A stretch of 8,009 nt of DNA from Hyphomonas sp. (GCA_003486945.1 DNFL01000400.1:1-8009); one strand, 5' to 3'; shown: positions 1 to 7,031, counted from the stretch's first letter. A program made the numbers and translations. Notes: generated by a model not told the origin, from the sequence alone.

Positions 1-399
1 GTTGCAGCTCCCACGCCGCGATATGAGGTGATCCCCAGTGTCTTCCTCCGTATGCAGATCGAAGACCGGCAGGCTTTCGCGCCCGGTGCATACGAAGATG
101 AAATCCTTCCGGCGCTGCGGGCAGGTGAGCTGTCCAAAATCTCGATTGAGGCGCATACGGACGGCGCCGGCGAGCGCGAGGCCGAGCGCGCGCTCAGCCA
201 GTCCTGGGCCGAGGCCATGCGCGACTGGCTGCTCGCGCAAGGCGTTGATCCGGCGATCATCGTGAGCGCGACAGGCTATGGTAGCGACCGGCCGCTGGAA
301 ATCGTGGACGAGGGCCAGCCTTCGGCGATAAGCCAGCGTATCGAAGTGAGAATTGAATACAGATACGGCGTCATTCGTTATCTCGAAGACGAAGACTAA
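1..399 (+). CDS. OmpA-like C-terminal domain protein (3' part, 5' end outside window)
   Basis: The reading frame is open from the first base to the TAA at 397-399, giving 132 residues with no convincing internal start, so the gene begins upstream of the window. The visible part resembles an OmpA-like peptidoglycan-associated domain: a beta strand and HTD motif (ISIEAHTD, visible residues 47-54), then a helix with LSQSWAEAM (65-73), then a GYGSDRPL turn and a closing strand SQRIEVRI. In this family the domain binds the peptidoglycan stem peptide in the periplasm, anchoring outer-membrane or lipoproteins to the wall. The Asp of HTD is present. The Arg expected in the LSxxRA helix is Trp69 (codon 205-207), and the usual NRRVEI end is replaced by SQRIEVRI, so binding may be altered. 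The tail after the domain is acidic (LEDED). The next gene follows after 22 bp and may be co-transcribed. The fold assignment is fairly secure; the full protein type is unknown. Confidence 0.72.
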   Translation, partial: VAAPTPRYEVIPSVFLRMQIEDRQAFAPGAYEDEILPALRAGELSKISIEAHTDGAGEREAERALSQSWAEAMRDWLLAQGVDPAIIVSATGYGSDRPLEIVDEGQPSAISQRIEVRIEYRYGVIRYLEDED

Positions 400-410
400 C
401 GCCGCGCGCG

Positions 411-415
411 GGAGG
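411..415 (+). promoter_or_regulatory. ribosome binding site of the esterase gene
   Basis: GGAGG sits 6 nt before the ATG at 422. It decides the start in favour of 422 over the in-frame upstream ATG at 353, which is inside the OmpA-like reading frame. Confidence 0.75.
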
Positions 416-421
416 AATAGC

Positions 422-1378
422 ATGACATCACGCCACCTCGTGGACCCCGAGCTGCTGCCTCTGATCGAGGCGATGCCGACGGTCACCCTGTCGGCGGAGA
501 ACCTTGGCGTCATCCGGCAGGCGCGCGACGCGATGCTGGCGATGCTGCCGCCGTTTCCGGAGAGCGTGGCGGTGGAGGAACGCTTCATTCCGGGTCCGGT
601 GGGTGCGCCGGATGTGCGGGTGAAGGTCTACCGGAAAAAGTCCGGCGCTGCCTCCCACCCCGCGATCCTGCACCTTCACGGCGGCGGCTATATCATGGGC
701 AATCCGGAATTCATGGGGCCGCAATGTGCGCTCTGGGCGGATGTGTTTGACGCAGTTGTAGTGGCTCCCGCTTACCGGCTGGCGCCGGAGACGGCCTTTC
801 CCGGCAATGTCGAGGACGCCTATGCGGCGCTCGCCTGGGCCGTGAAACATGCCGGCGAGCTTGGCATCGACACGACCCGTATCGCGGTGGCGGGCGAGAG
901 TGCCGGCGGCGGGCTGGCCGCGGCGCTTGCCTTGCTGGTGCGTGACCGGGGCGAATACCGTTTCTGCCATCAGCAGCTGATCTTCCCGATGATCGACGAC
1001 CGCACAGCGGTGTGCGCCGGTCTCTCGCCGATGTACGGCGAATATGTCTGGAACAATGGCTCCAACCATTTCGGCTGGTCGAGCCTCTTGGGCAAGGCGC
1101 CCGGCAGCGCGGATGTCTCGCCCTACGCTGCCGCGGCCCGCGCGGAGGATGTTTCCGGCCTGCCGCCGGTCTTCATGGCGACCGGCGCGCTTGATCTGTT
1201 CACAGAAGAAAACCTCGATTACGCGAAGCGCCTGATGGCGGCCGGCGTGCCGGTCGAACTACACGTCTATCCCGGCGCGCCGCACGCCTTCATGCAATAT
1301 CCGGGCGTCGCGGTGACAAAGCAGTACATGCGCGACGCGATGGCCGCACTGGCGCGCGGCCTGGGTGTCCAGTCTTAG
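422..1378 (+). CDS. alpha/beta hydrolase, HSL family (family IV) esterase/lipase
   Basis: A 318-residue probable carboxylic ester hydrolase of the bacterial hormone-sensitive-lipase family, about the usual length. The oxyanion-hole motif HGGGY is at residues 86-90, the nucleophile Ser160 lies in GESAGGG, the likely acid is Asp258 in GALDLFTEEN, and the base is His288 in PGAPHAF; together they form a complete triad. The N-terminal 50 residues look like the helical cap typical of the family. No signal peptide is visible, so it is probably cytoplasmic. The start at 422 is chosen because GGAGG at 411-415 lies 6 nt upstream; an in-frame ATG at 353 lies inside the preceding gene and has no support. 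The stop overlaps the convergent dps stop by four bases. The substrate cannot be read from sequence; short-chain acyl esters are usual for the family. Confidence 0.9.
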   Translation: MTSRHLVDPELLPLIEAMPTVTLSAENLGVIRQARDAMLAMLPPFPESVAVEERFIPGPVGAPDVRVKVYRKKSGAASHPAILHLHGGGYIMGNPEFMGPQCALWADVFDAVVVAPAYRLAPETAFPGNVEDAYAALAWAVKHAGELGIDTTRIAVAGESAGGGLAAALALLVRDRGEYRFCHQQLIFPMIDDRTAVCAGLSPMYGEYVWNNGSNHFGWSSLLGKAPGSADVSPYAAAARAEDVSGLPPVFMATGALDLFTEENLDYAKRLMAAGVPVELHVYPGAPHAFMQYPGVAVTKQYMRDAMAALARGLGVQS

Positions 1379-1839
1379 GCCGAAGCGCGCAGCATCCAGA
1401 CCGTCTTCTCGGCAATTTGCGCGCGCTGGGTGAACAGGTCGACCGAGACCGGGTCGCCATTCTTCTCGGCCACCTTGATGCCCGCCTTCGCGGCGCGGCT
1501 GACCGCCTCGTGCCCGGCGGCGAGGTTTTTCACCATGTCGGCGGCCTCCGGCACGCCATTGTCCGGCGGAATCGTTGCGCTCGCCAGCATCTCGCCGCTT
1601 GATCCCGGCGCGAAATGGCCGAGGGCACGGATGCGTTCCGCAATCAGGTCCAACGCGTTCCACAGCTCGACATACTGCGTCATGAACATGCCATGCAGCT
1701 CGTTGAAGCGCGGTCCGGTCACGTTCCAGTGGTAGCCGTGGGTCTTGGTGTAGAGCGCGTAAGTCTCGCCCAGCAACGCCTTCAGCGCCTCGGCGGAGGA
1801 TTTGCGGGCGGCGTCTGTCAGTCCGATATCGATCGCCAT
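1375..1839 (-). CDS. dps: Dps family ferroxidase / DNA-protection mini-ferritin
   Basis: A 154-residue Dps-like protein, normal length for the family. Dps proteins assemble as 12-mer cages that oxidise Fe(II) with peroxide and store iron, protecting DNA in stationary phase and oxidative stress. The inter-subunit ferroxidase signature is clear: His37 in HGYHWNVTG, His49 in FNELHG, and Asp64 and Glu68 in LDLIAERI, with the family's 12, 15 and 4 residue spacings. The acidic ligand normally four residues after the second His is Met53 here. No long Lys-rich N-terminal tail is present, so direct DNA binding is uncertain. The start is well supported: AAGGAG lies 6 nt before the ATG. The TAA stop shares TTAG with the stop of the convergent esterase gene. 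It lies 98 bp downstream of the aminotransferase gene on the same strand, but the gap contains its own probable promoter. Confidence 0.92.
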   Translation of the reverse strand: MAIDIGLTDAARKSSAEALKALLGETYALYTKTHGYHWNVTGPRFNELHGMFMTQYVELWNALDLIAERIRALGHFAPGSSGEMLASATIPPDNGVPEAADMVKNLAAGHEAVSRAAKAGIKVAEKNGDPVSVDLFTQRAQIAEKTVWMLRASA

Positions 1840-1866
1840 GTCAGTCTCCTTGCAGCGTTCGCAATC

Positions 1867-1904
1867 TGTGCACCGGATATGGGCATGCGCCCACCCGTGC
1901 ACAA
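1867..1904 (-). promoter_or_regulatory. candidate dps promoter with nested inverted repeats
   Basis: In the 98-bp gap upstream of dps, reading the minus strand, TTGTGC (1904-1899) and CATATC (1881-1876) are separated by 17 nt and make a plausible -35/-10 pair. An outer inverted repeat TGTGCAC/GTGCACA (arms 1867-1873 and 1897-1903) encloses an inner TGGGC/GCCCA stem (1880-1884 and 1889-1893, loop ATGC). The outer arms sit on the -35 and next to the -10, as expected for an operator; a redox- or iron-responsive regulator would fit dps, but that is inference. No T-run follows, so it is not an intrinsic terminator of the upstream gene. Confidence 0.4.
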
Positions 1905-1937
1905 ATGCGTATTGTCCGAAGCGGGTATAGGCTGCGT

Positions 1938-3167
<1,230 letters not shown>

Positions 3168-3184
3168 TCAAGGGAGGCGGCGCA

Positions 3185-3213
3185 CGCATACCGGGGCGCC
3201 CCTGCCTCCGCAA
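3185..3213 (-). promoter_or_regulatory. candidate promoter of the aminotransferase gene
   Basis: On the minus strand TTGCGG (3213-3208) and TATGCG (3190-3185) are 17 nt apart, about 35 bp before the ATG at 3149. The spacer carries the GC-rich palindrome GGGGCGCCCC (3193-3202). Position and spacing fit a housekeeping promoter, but the match is moderate and GC-rich DNA yields chance hits. Confidence 0.3.
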
Positions 3214-3276
3214 GGCGCAGGCCGGCCCGCAGCCGCCGAAAGGTTTGGTTTCCCGCAGATTGCGCCGGTAAGGAAA

Positions 3277-3304
3277 ACTTCCGTCCCGGAATTGGCCCGG
3301 AAGT
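3277..3304. repeat. inverted repeat in the divergent intergenic region
   Basis: ACTTCCG (3277-3283) and CGGAAGT (3298-3304) form a perfect 7-bp stem around a 14-nt loop. The right arm contains the GGAAG that would serve as ribosome binding site for the ATG at 3308, so in a plus-strand transcript the stem would hide it. No T-run follows on the plus strand. This is the main structure seen in the divergent gap apart from the aminotransferase promoter. Confidence 0.4.
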
Positions 3305-3373
3305 AAAATGATCGGCGCAGAATTCCCGTCCGGCTGGGCATTAAAGGCTATTGGGCAGGCCCGGAGACGGAAG

Positions 3374-3664
3374 ATGGAAGGTGGATTGTGGAAAGCGCGG
3401 ATTGAGTCCGCGTTGGCCAGTATCGGACGGGACATTGGCGACATGTATCGCCAGGCGACATCCTTTCTTGGCCATCTCAGCATGTCGGAGCGTCTGGTCC
3501 TGATCGGACTGGCGCTGATGGGTACACTTTACCTGCTGATCAGCCATATCGCGCGCCGGCGCAAAGGAGAGGCAGCAGAGAGCCGGTTTGTCGGCATCCT
3601 GTTCGGGATTGTCGCCATTGCGGCCGGGGCAGGCTGGCTGATCGCATCAGACCGCGTGGCCTGA
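3374..3664 (+). CDS. small two-helix membrane protein of unknown function
   Basis: I do not recognise this 96-residue protein. Residues 1-40 look amphipathic ([22 protein letters not shown] forms a mixed charged and hydrophobic helix). Two hydrophobic segments follow, at about 41-60 and 72-91, joined by a short basic loop ([11 protein letters not shown]). By the positive-inside rule the loop is cytoplasmic, giving a hairpin in the inner membrane with both ends outside, unless the N-terminal part stays on the cytoplasmic surface. The start at 3374 is preferred because GGAG (3363-3366) lies 7 nt upstream. An in-frame ATG at 3308 would add 22 residues, but its GGAAG is only 4 nt away and lies within an inverted repeat. 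uvrC begins 40 bp downstream on the same strand, so the two may share a transcript; a functional link to repair is not shown. Confidence 0.65.
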   Translation: MEGGLWKARIESALASIGRDIGDMYRQATSFLGHLSMSERLVLIGLALMGTLYLLISHIARRRKGEAAESRFVGILFGIVAIAAGAGWLIASDRVA

Positions 3665-3704
3665 CACCCTTCCGGGCAGGCCGCGGCGGGGCTATCTGTC
3701 TGGC

Positions 3705-5579
3705 ATGAGCGAGAATCAGCCCGGCGCCGCGCCCCTGCGCGGGGTCGATGTCATCCGCGAAAACCTGCGCCTGCTTCCTGCGAAGCCGGGCGTCTACCGC
3801 ATGTTCGGGGACGCGGACGAAGTACTGTATGTCGGCAAGGCACGCGACCTGAAGGCGCGCGTCTCGAACTATACAAGGATGGGCGGGCATACCCAGCGCA
3901 TCGCCCGGATGATCTCGCAGACGCGACGGATGGAGTTCGTCGTCACCGAAAGCGAAACCGAGGCGCTGCTGCTGGAGGCAAGCCTCGTCAAATCGCTGAA
4001 GCCTCGCTTCAACGTGCTGCTGCGCGACGACAAGTCGTTCCCCTACATTCTCATCCGCCGCAATCATGAGGCGCCGCAGATCAAGAAGTATCGCGGCTCG
4101 AAACAGGACGAGGGCGACTATTTCGGCCCCTTCGCCAGTGCCGGCGCTGTGATGCGCACGCTCGACACGCTGCAGAAAGCCTTCCTGCTGCGCACCTGCG
4201 AAGACAGCGTCTATTCCGCCCGCACGCGGCCCTGCATGCTGCACCAGATCAAGCGTTGCGCCGCGCCCTGTGTCGGGCTGATCTCCAAGGAAGATTATGA
4301 GGAGCTTGCCAACGAAGCGGCGGACTTCCTGCGCGGCAAGGGCGCTGACCTGCAGAAACGCCTCGCCGCTGAAATGGAAGCCGCTGCCGAGGCCATGCAA
4401 TTCGAGGACGCCGCCCGCCTGCGCGACCGGATCCGCGCCCTCGCCCATGTCCGCGCGTCGCAGGATGTGAACCCGGACGGCATCGAGGAGGCAGACGTGT
4501 TCGCCATTGCCATGGATGGCGGCGTTTCCTGCGTGCAGGTCTTCTTCATCCGCGCCGGCCAGAACTGGGGCGCGACGGTGCACTTCCCGCGCCATGAGCG
4601 TGATCAGACCACGGAAGAAATCCTCGCCGCCTTCCTCGTGCAGTTCTATGACAAACGCCCGCCGCCTCGCCTGATCCTCGTCAACGAGACGCCGGAGCAG
4701 GCGGAACTGATCGAGGAAGCCCTCGCGCTGAAGGCTGGCCGGAAAATCGAACTGCGCCGCCCCGAACGCGGCGCCAAGCGTGACCTGCTCACCCAGGCTG
4801 AACGCAACGCCGCCGAAGCCTTGACGCGCAAGCTGTCCGAATCCGCGAGCCAGGAACGCCTGCTGGCCGAGGTGCAGAAAGTGTTCGAATTGCCGGACGT
4901 GCCGGAGCGGATCGAGGTCTACGACAACTCCCACATCCAGGGCACCAATGCCGTCGGCGGCATGATCGTTGCGGGCCCGGAAGGCTTCCGCAAGCAGGCC
5001 TACCGCAAGTTCAATATCAAGGATGCTGACCTCGTGCCCGGCGATGATTTCGGCATGATGCGCGAAGTCATGCGCCGGCGCTTCTCGCGCGCGCTGAAGG
5101 AACGCGAGGCGGGCGAAGTCAATGACTGGCCGGATCTGGTGCTGATCGATGGCGGCCTCGGCCAGCTGAACGCGGTGATCGAAACCCTTGCCGAGCTTGG
5201 CCTGACGCCGGAGGATGTCACCCTCGTCTCCATCGCCAAGGGTGTGGACCGCAATGCCGGGCGCGAACAGTTCTTCCGGCCCGGCCGCGCGCCGTTCAAG
5301 CTGCCGGAGAAGGCTCCTGTTCTATATTATCTGCAGCGCCTGCGCGATGAAGCCCACCGCTGGGCCATCGGTGCGCACCGCGCCAAACGCTCCGCCGACA
5401 TTGTGAAATCTCCGCTGGACGAGATCGAAGGCATCGGCCCGACGCGGAAGAAGGCGCTGCTGCACCATTTCGGCTCCGCCCGCGGCGTCTCGCGTGCCAA
5501 GGTGGCGGACCTGATGGAAGTCGACGGTGTCAACGAAGCCCTCGCCATCCGCATCCATGGCCATTTCAACGGCGGGTGA
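3705..5579 (+). CDS. uvrC: excinuclease ABC subunit C (UvrC)
   Basis: A full-length 624-residue UvrC, which makes both incisions around bulky DNA lesions in the UvrB-DNA complex during nucleotide excision repair. In order: the GIY-YIG nuclease for the 3' cut, with GVY at 29-31, YVG at 42-44, Arg47 and the Glu-rich [16 protein letters not shown] (81-96); four cysteines C165, C177, C185 and C189; the UvrB-binding UVR helix pair around 216-248 ([11 protein letters not shown]); the RNase H-like domain for the 5' cut, with EVYDNSH (Asp407), LVLIDGG (Asp482) and HRWAIGAHR (His551) as the likely Asp-Asp-His triad; and tandem helix-hairpin-helix motifs at about 570-622 ([13 protein letters not shown] and [12 protein letters not shown]). 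No clear ribosome binding site precedes the ATG, but the N-terminal length fits relatives, and coupling to the gene 40 bp upstream is possible. Confidence 0.97.
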   Translation: MSENQPGAAPLRGVDVIRENLRLLPAKPGVYRMFGDADEVLYVGKARDLKARVSNYTRMGGHTQRIARMISQTRRMEFVVTESETEALLLEASLVKSLKPRFNVLLRDDKSFPYILIRRNHEAPQIKKYRGSKQDEGDYFGPFASAGAVMRTLDTLQKAFLLRTCEDSVYSARTRPCMLHQIKRCAAPCVGLISKEDYEELANEAADFLRGKGADLQKRLAAEMEAAAEAMQFEDAARLRDRIRALAHVRASQDVNPDGIEEADVFAIAMDGGVSCVQVFFIRAGQNWGATVHFPRHERDQTTEEILAAFLVQFYDKRPPPRLILVNETPEQAELIEEALALKAGRKIELRRPERGAKRDLLTQAERNAAEALTRKLSESASQERLLAEVQKVFELPDVPERIEVYDNSHIQGTNAVGGMIVAGPEGFRKQAYRKFNIKDADLVPGDDFGMMREVMRRRFSRALKEREAGEVNDWPDLVLIDGGLGQLNAVIETLAELGLTPEDVTLVSIAKGVDRNAGREQFFRPGRAPFKLPEKAPVLYYLQRLRDEAHRWAIGAHRAKRSADIVKSPLDEIEGIGPTRKKALLHHFGSARGVSRAKVADLMEVDGVNEALAIRIHGHFNGG

Positions 5580-5608
5580 GCTTCCACAGGGCTTAACCCT
5601 TTATGGGC

Positions 5609-5637
5609 TTACGCCCGGCGCCCCGATCCCCTATATT
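5609..5637 (+). promoter_or_regulatory. candidate ssrA promoter
   Basis: TTACGC (5609-5614) and TATATT (5632-5637) are separated by exactly 17 nt in otherwise GC-rich sequence. Transcription would start near 5644, shortly before the acceptor piece of the tmRNA. The AT-rich -10 stands out strongly; the -35 is weaker. Confidence 0.55.
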
Positions 5638-5718
5638 AGAGGGGTCTTCGGACTATGGCGATAAACGCGCGTGTAATAAGCGGCTCGGACCCGGGGGCGG
5701 TACCCGGCGGCTCCACCA

Positions 5719-5748
5719 AAAGGCGGCTCTCTATGGCCGCCTCCTGAT
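5719..5748 (+). other. tmRNA internal transcribed spacer with hairpin
   Basis: These 30 nt between the acceptor CCA (5716-5718) and the first base of the coding piece (5749) should be removed when the permuted precursor is cut into two RNAs. They form a perfect 7-bp hairpin, AGGCGGC (5721-5727) with GCCGCCT (5736-5742), loop of 8 nt. In the precursor this hairpin extends the loop closed by the acceptor stem and probably positions the processing enzymes; RNase P cutting before 5749 would be expected from the tRNA-like structure. Confidence 0.75.
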
Positions 5749-5831
5749 GGGGCCGAAATAGTGTCGACGGACGTGTAAAGACGAGGCTTTCGCTCGCTTG
5801 AGCTGCGTTAGAAGCTCAAAAGCAAATAGTT

Positions 5832-5873
5832 GCAAACGACAACTTTGCTGAGGGCGAACTGCTCGCCGCGTAA
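5832..5873 (+). other. tmRNA proteolysis tag reading frame (ANDNFAEGELLAA)
   Basis: Starting at the resume codon GCA (5832-5834), thirteen sense codons encode ANDNFAEGELLAA followed by TAA (5871-5873). The start AND and the end LAA are the hallmarks of SsrA tags recognised by ClpXP; ANDNFAE also matches the start of the Caulobacter tag as I know it. The final codons form a stem, CGCCGC (5864-5869) with GCGGTG (5874-5879, one G-U), and the loop GTAA contains the stop codon. Confidence 0.92.
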
Positions 5874-5986
5874 GCGGTGACGGTTTTTCCGACCTAAGTC
5901 CTCCGGTTTCAGACCCGGAGGCGGGGCCCGGTGGCGCCTGGCAACAGAAGCCACCACTTTCTCCCTCGCCTTCTCTCGCGTGTTTT

Positions 5987-6016
5987 GATTGCCCCGAGGG
6001 GCAATCTGCCTATGCT
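5987..6016 (+). promoter_or_regulatory. candidate promoter and palindromic operator of the SDR gene
   Basis: A near-perfect 20-bp palindrome has 9-bp arms GATTGCCCC (5987-5995) and GGGGCAATC (5998-6006) around GA. Its left arm contains TTGCCC (5989-5994), which with TATGCT (6011-6016) makes a -35/-10 pair at 16 nt spacing; transcription would begin some 25 nt before the SDR start. The palindrome fills the -35 and spacer, the classic place for a repressor or MerR-type activator to bind. No T-run follows, so it is a poor terminator for ssrA, though it could still stop or stabilise that transcript. Confidence 0.42.
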
Positions 6017-6047
6017 CCTCTGCAAAACCAGAGACGGAGGAAACGAC

Positions 6048-7031
6048 ATGGGCCAATCAGGCATCAACCGACGGCAGATGCTCGGCGTATCAGCCGCTGC
6101 GCTCGGCACGGCGTGCGCTACGTCGGCAGCAGGCGCTGAGGCGCCGCCGCTTGCGGGCAAGACGATCCTTATCACCGGCTCCGCCTCCGGTTTCGGCCGG
6201 GCAGGCGCGGAACACTATGCCCGCCTCGGCGCGCGCGTGTTCGCCACGATGCGGAACTTGCCGCGACCCGAAGCGGCGGAACTCACGAAACTCGCCGCCG
6301 ATGAAAACCTCGCCATCGAGGTGGTCGAGATCGATGTGATGTCGGACGACAGCGTGAAGGCCGGTGTCGCCACTGTGCTGGAGAAAACCGGCGGCACGCT
6401 CGACATCCTCATCAACAATGCCGGCATCGGTCTCGGCGGGCCGATGGAAGTGCAGGACATGGAAGCGACGACGCTCCTGTTCGAAACCAATGTCTTCGGG
6501 CCCCACCGCATGGCCCTCGCCGTGCTGCCCGCTATGCGCGCGGCGAATAACGGGCAGATCTTCCAAATCTCGTCGCAACTCGGCCGCGTCATCGCGCCGG
6601 GCCTTGGCCATTACTCGCCGACCAAGTTCGCGCTCGAGGCCCTCAGCGAAGGCATGGCCTATGAACTCGTGCCGCACGGTATCGAGGTCACGATCATCCA
6701 GCCCGGCGGCTATCCCACCAGCATCTGGACCAAGAGCCGCGACCGCGCCGATGCCCTGCTCGCGCGCACCCCGCAATCGGTGCTGGACGCCTATCCGGAA
6801 ATCTCCGCCGGCATGCGCGAAACCCGCACCGGCGGCACCACCGATCCGATGGATATTCCCCACGCCATCACCGAGATCATCCTGATGCCGCGCGGCACGC
6901 GGCCTCTGCGTCGCCCCGTGCATCCGGGGCCGAAGCCGCAGGAAGCGATCAACGAGGTCTCCCGCCAGACCCAACTCGCCATGCTCGGCAACTCGCCCTT
7001 CGGCCCATGGGTGAAGGACGTGCTCGATTAG
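6048..7031 (+). CDS. SDR family NAD(P)-dependent oxidoreductase with Tat signal peptide
   Basis: A 327-residue short-chain dehydrogenase. The Rossmann motif TGSASGFG is at 43-50, NNAG at 123-126, Asn148 in ETNVFG, Ser176 in ISSQ, and the catalytic Tyr189/Lys193 in YSPTK, so the Ser-Tyr-Lys set is complete; PGG at 219-221 follows the active site as usual. Such enzymes oxidise alcohols or reduce carbonyls with NAD(P)(H). Ahead of the fold lie about 35 extra residues: the twin-arginine motif NRRQMLG (7-13), a hydrophobic Ala-rich stretch, and AGA-EA, a likely cleavage site near residue 30. This predicts export of the folded, cofactor-loaded enzyme to the periplasm. The start at 6048 has GGAGG (6036-6040) 7 nt upstream; the frame is open further upstream only through tmRNA sequence. 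It converges on the next gene with a TTAG stop overlap. The substrate is unknown. Confidence 0.9.
   Translation: MGQSGINRRQMLGVSAAALGTACATSAAGAEAPPLAGKTILITGSASGFGRAGAEHYARLGARVFATMRNLPRPEAAELTKLAADENLAIEVVEIDVMSDDSVKAGVATVLEKTGGTLDILINNAGIGLGGPMEVQDMEATTLLFETNVFGPHRMALAVLPAMRAANNGQIFQISSQLGRVIAPGLGHYSPTKFALEALSEGMAYELVPHGIEVTIIQPGGYPTSIWTKSRDRADALLARTPQSVLDAYPEISAGMRETRTGGTTDPMDIPHAITEIILMPRGTRPLRRPVHPGPKPQEAINEVSRQTQLAMLGNSPFGPWVKDVLD

Larger units (their letters stand above)
5642..5957 (+). ncRNA. ssrA: transfer-messenger RNA, circularly permuted two-piece alphaproteobacterial form
   Basis: tmRNA with SmpB rescues stalled ribosomes and adds a degradation tag. Here the 3' (acceptor) half comes first. 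CGGAC, then a T arm (CCGGG 5691-5695, 7-nt loop, CCCGG 5703-5707), then CGGCTCC (5708-5714), A, and an encoded CCA ending at 5718. A 30-nt spacer follows, then the coding piece starting with GGGGCCG at 5749. GGGGCCG pairs with CGGCTCC over 7 bp, with the G-U at position 3 that marks alanyl acceptor stems. Next come GTCGACGG, matching the conserved D-loop-like region; a TTGAGCT/AGCTCAA stem (5798-5804/5813-5819) at the PK1 position; the TAGTTGCAAACGAC resume site; the tag frame 5832-5873; a CCTCCGG/CCGGAGG stem (5900-5906/5915-5921); and a GGTGGC/GCCACC stem (5930-5935/5950-5955). Outer ends are estimated. I could not resolve the P2 helix joining the two pieces by eye. Confidence 0.93.

Noticed and set aside
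353..421. Upstream in-frame ATG extending the esterase by 23 residues
   Set aside because: It lies inside the OmpA-like reading frame without a ribosome binding site, whereas GGAGG stands 6 nt before the ATG at 422.
3277..3304. Inverted repeat as an intrinsic terminator
   Set aside because: No T-run follows on the plus strand; only TTTT follows on the minus strand, where no gene would be terminated.
3540..4934. Long minus-strand open frame (464 codons) across uvrC
   Set aside because: It is antisense to an intact, highly conserved uvrC and shows low-complexity Ala/Arg/Gly/Leu composition without domains; GC-rich codon bias creates such frames.
5587..5616. Short GGG/CCC and GGGC/GCCC repeats after uvrC as a terminator
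   Set aside because: The stems are only 3-4 bp with no T-run, too weak to call.
5931..6047. Open frame extending the SDR gene upstream into the tmRNA region
   Set aside because: Those bases belong to the tmRNA 3' stem and the promoter, and the Tat motif plus GGAGG place the start at 6048.
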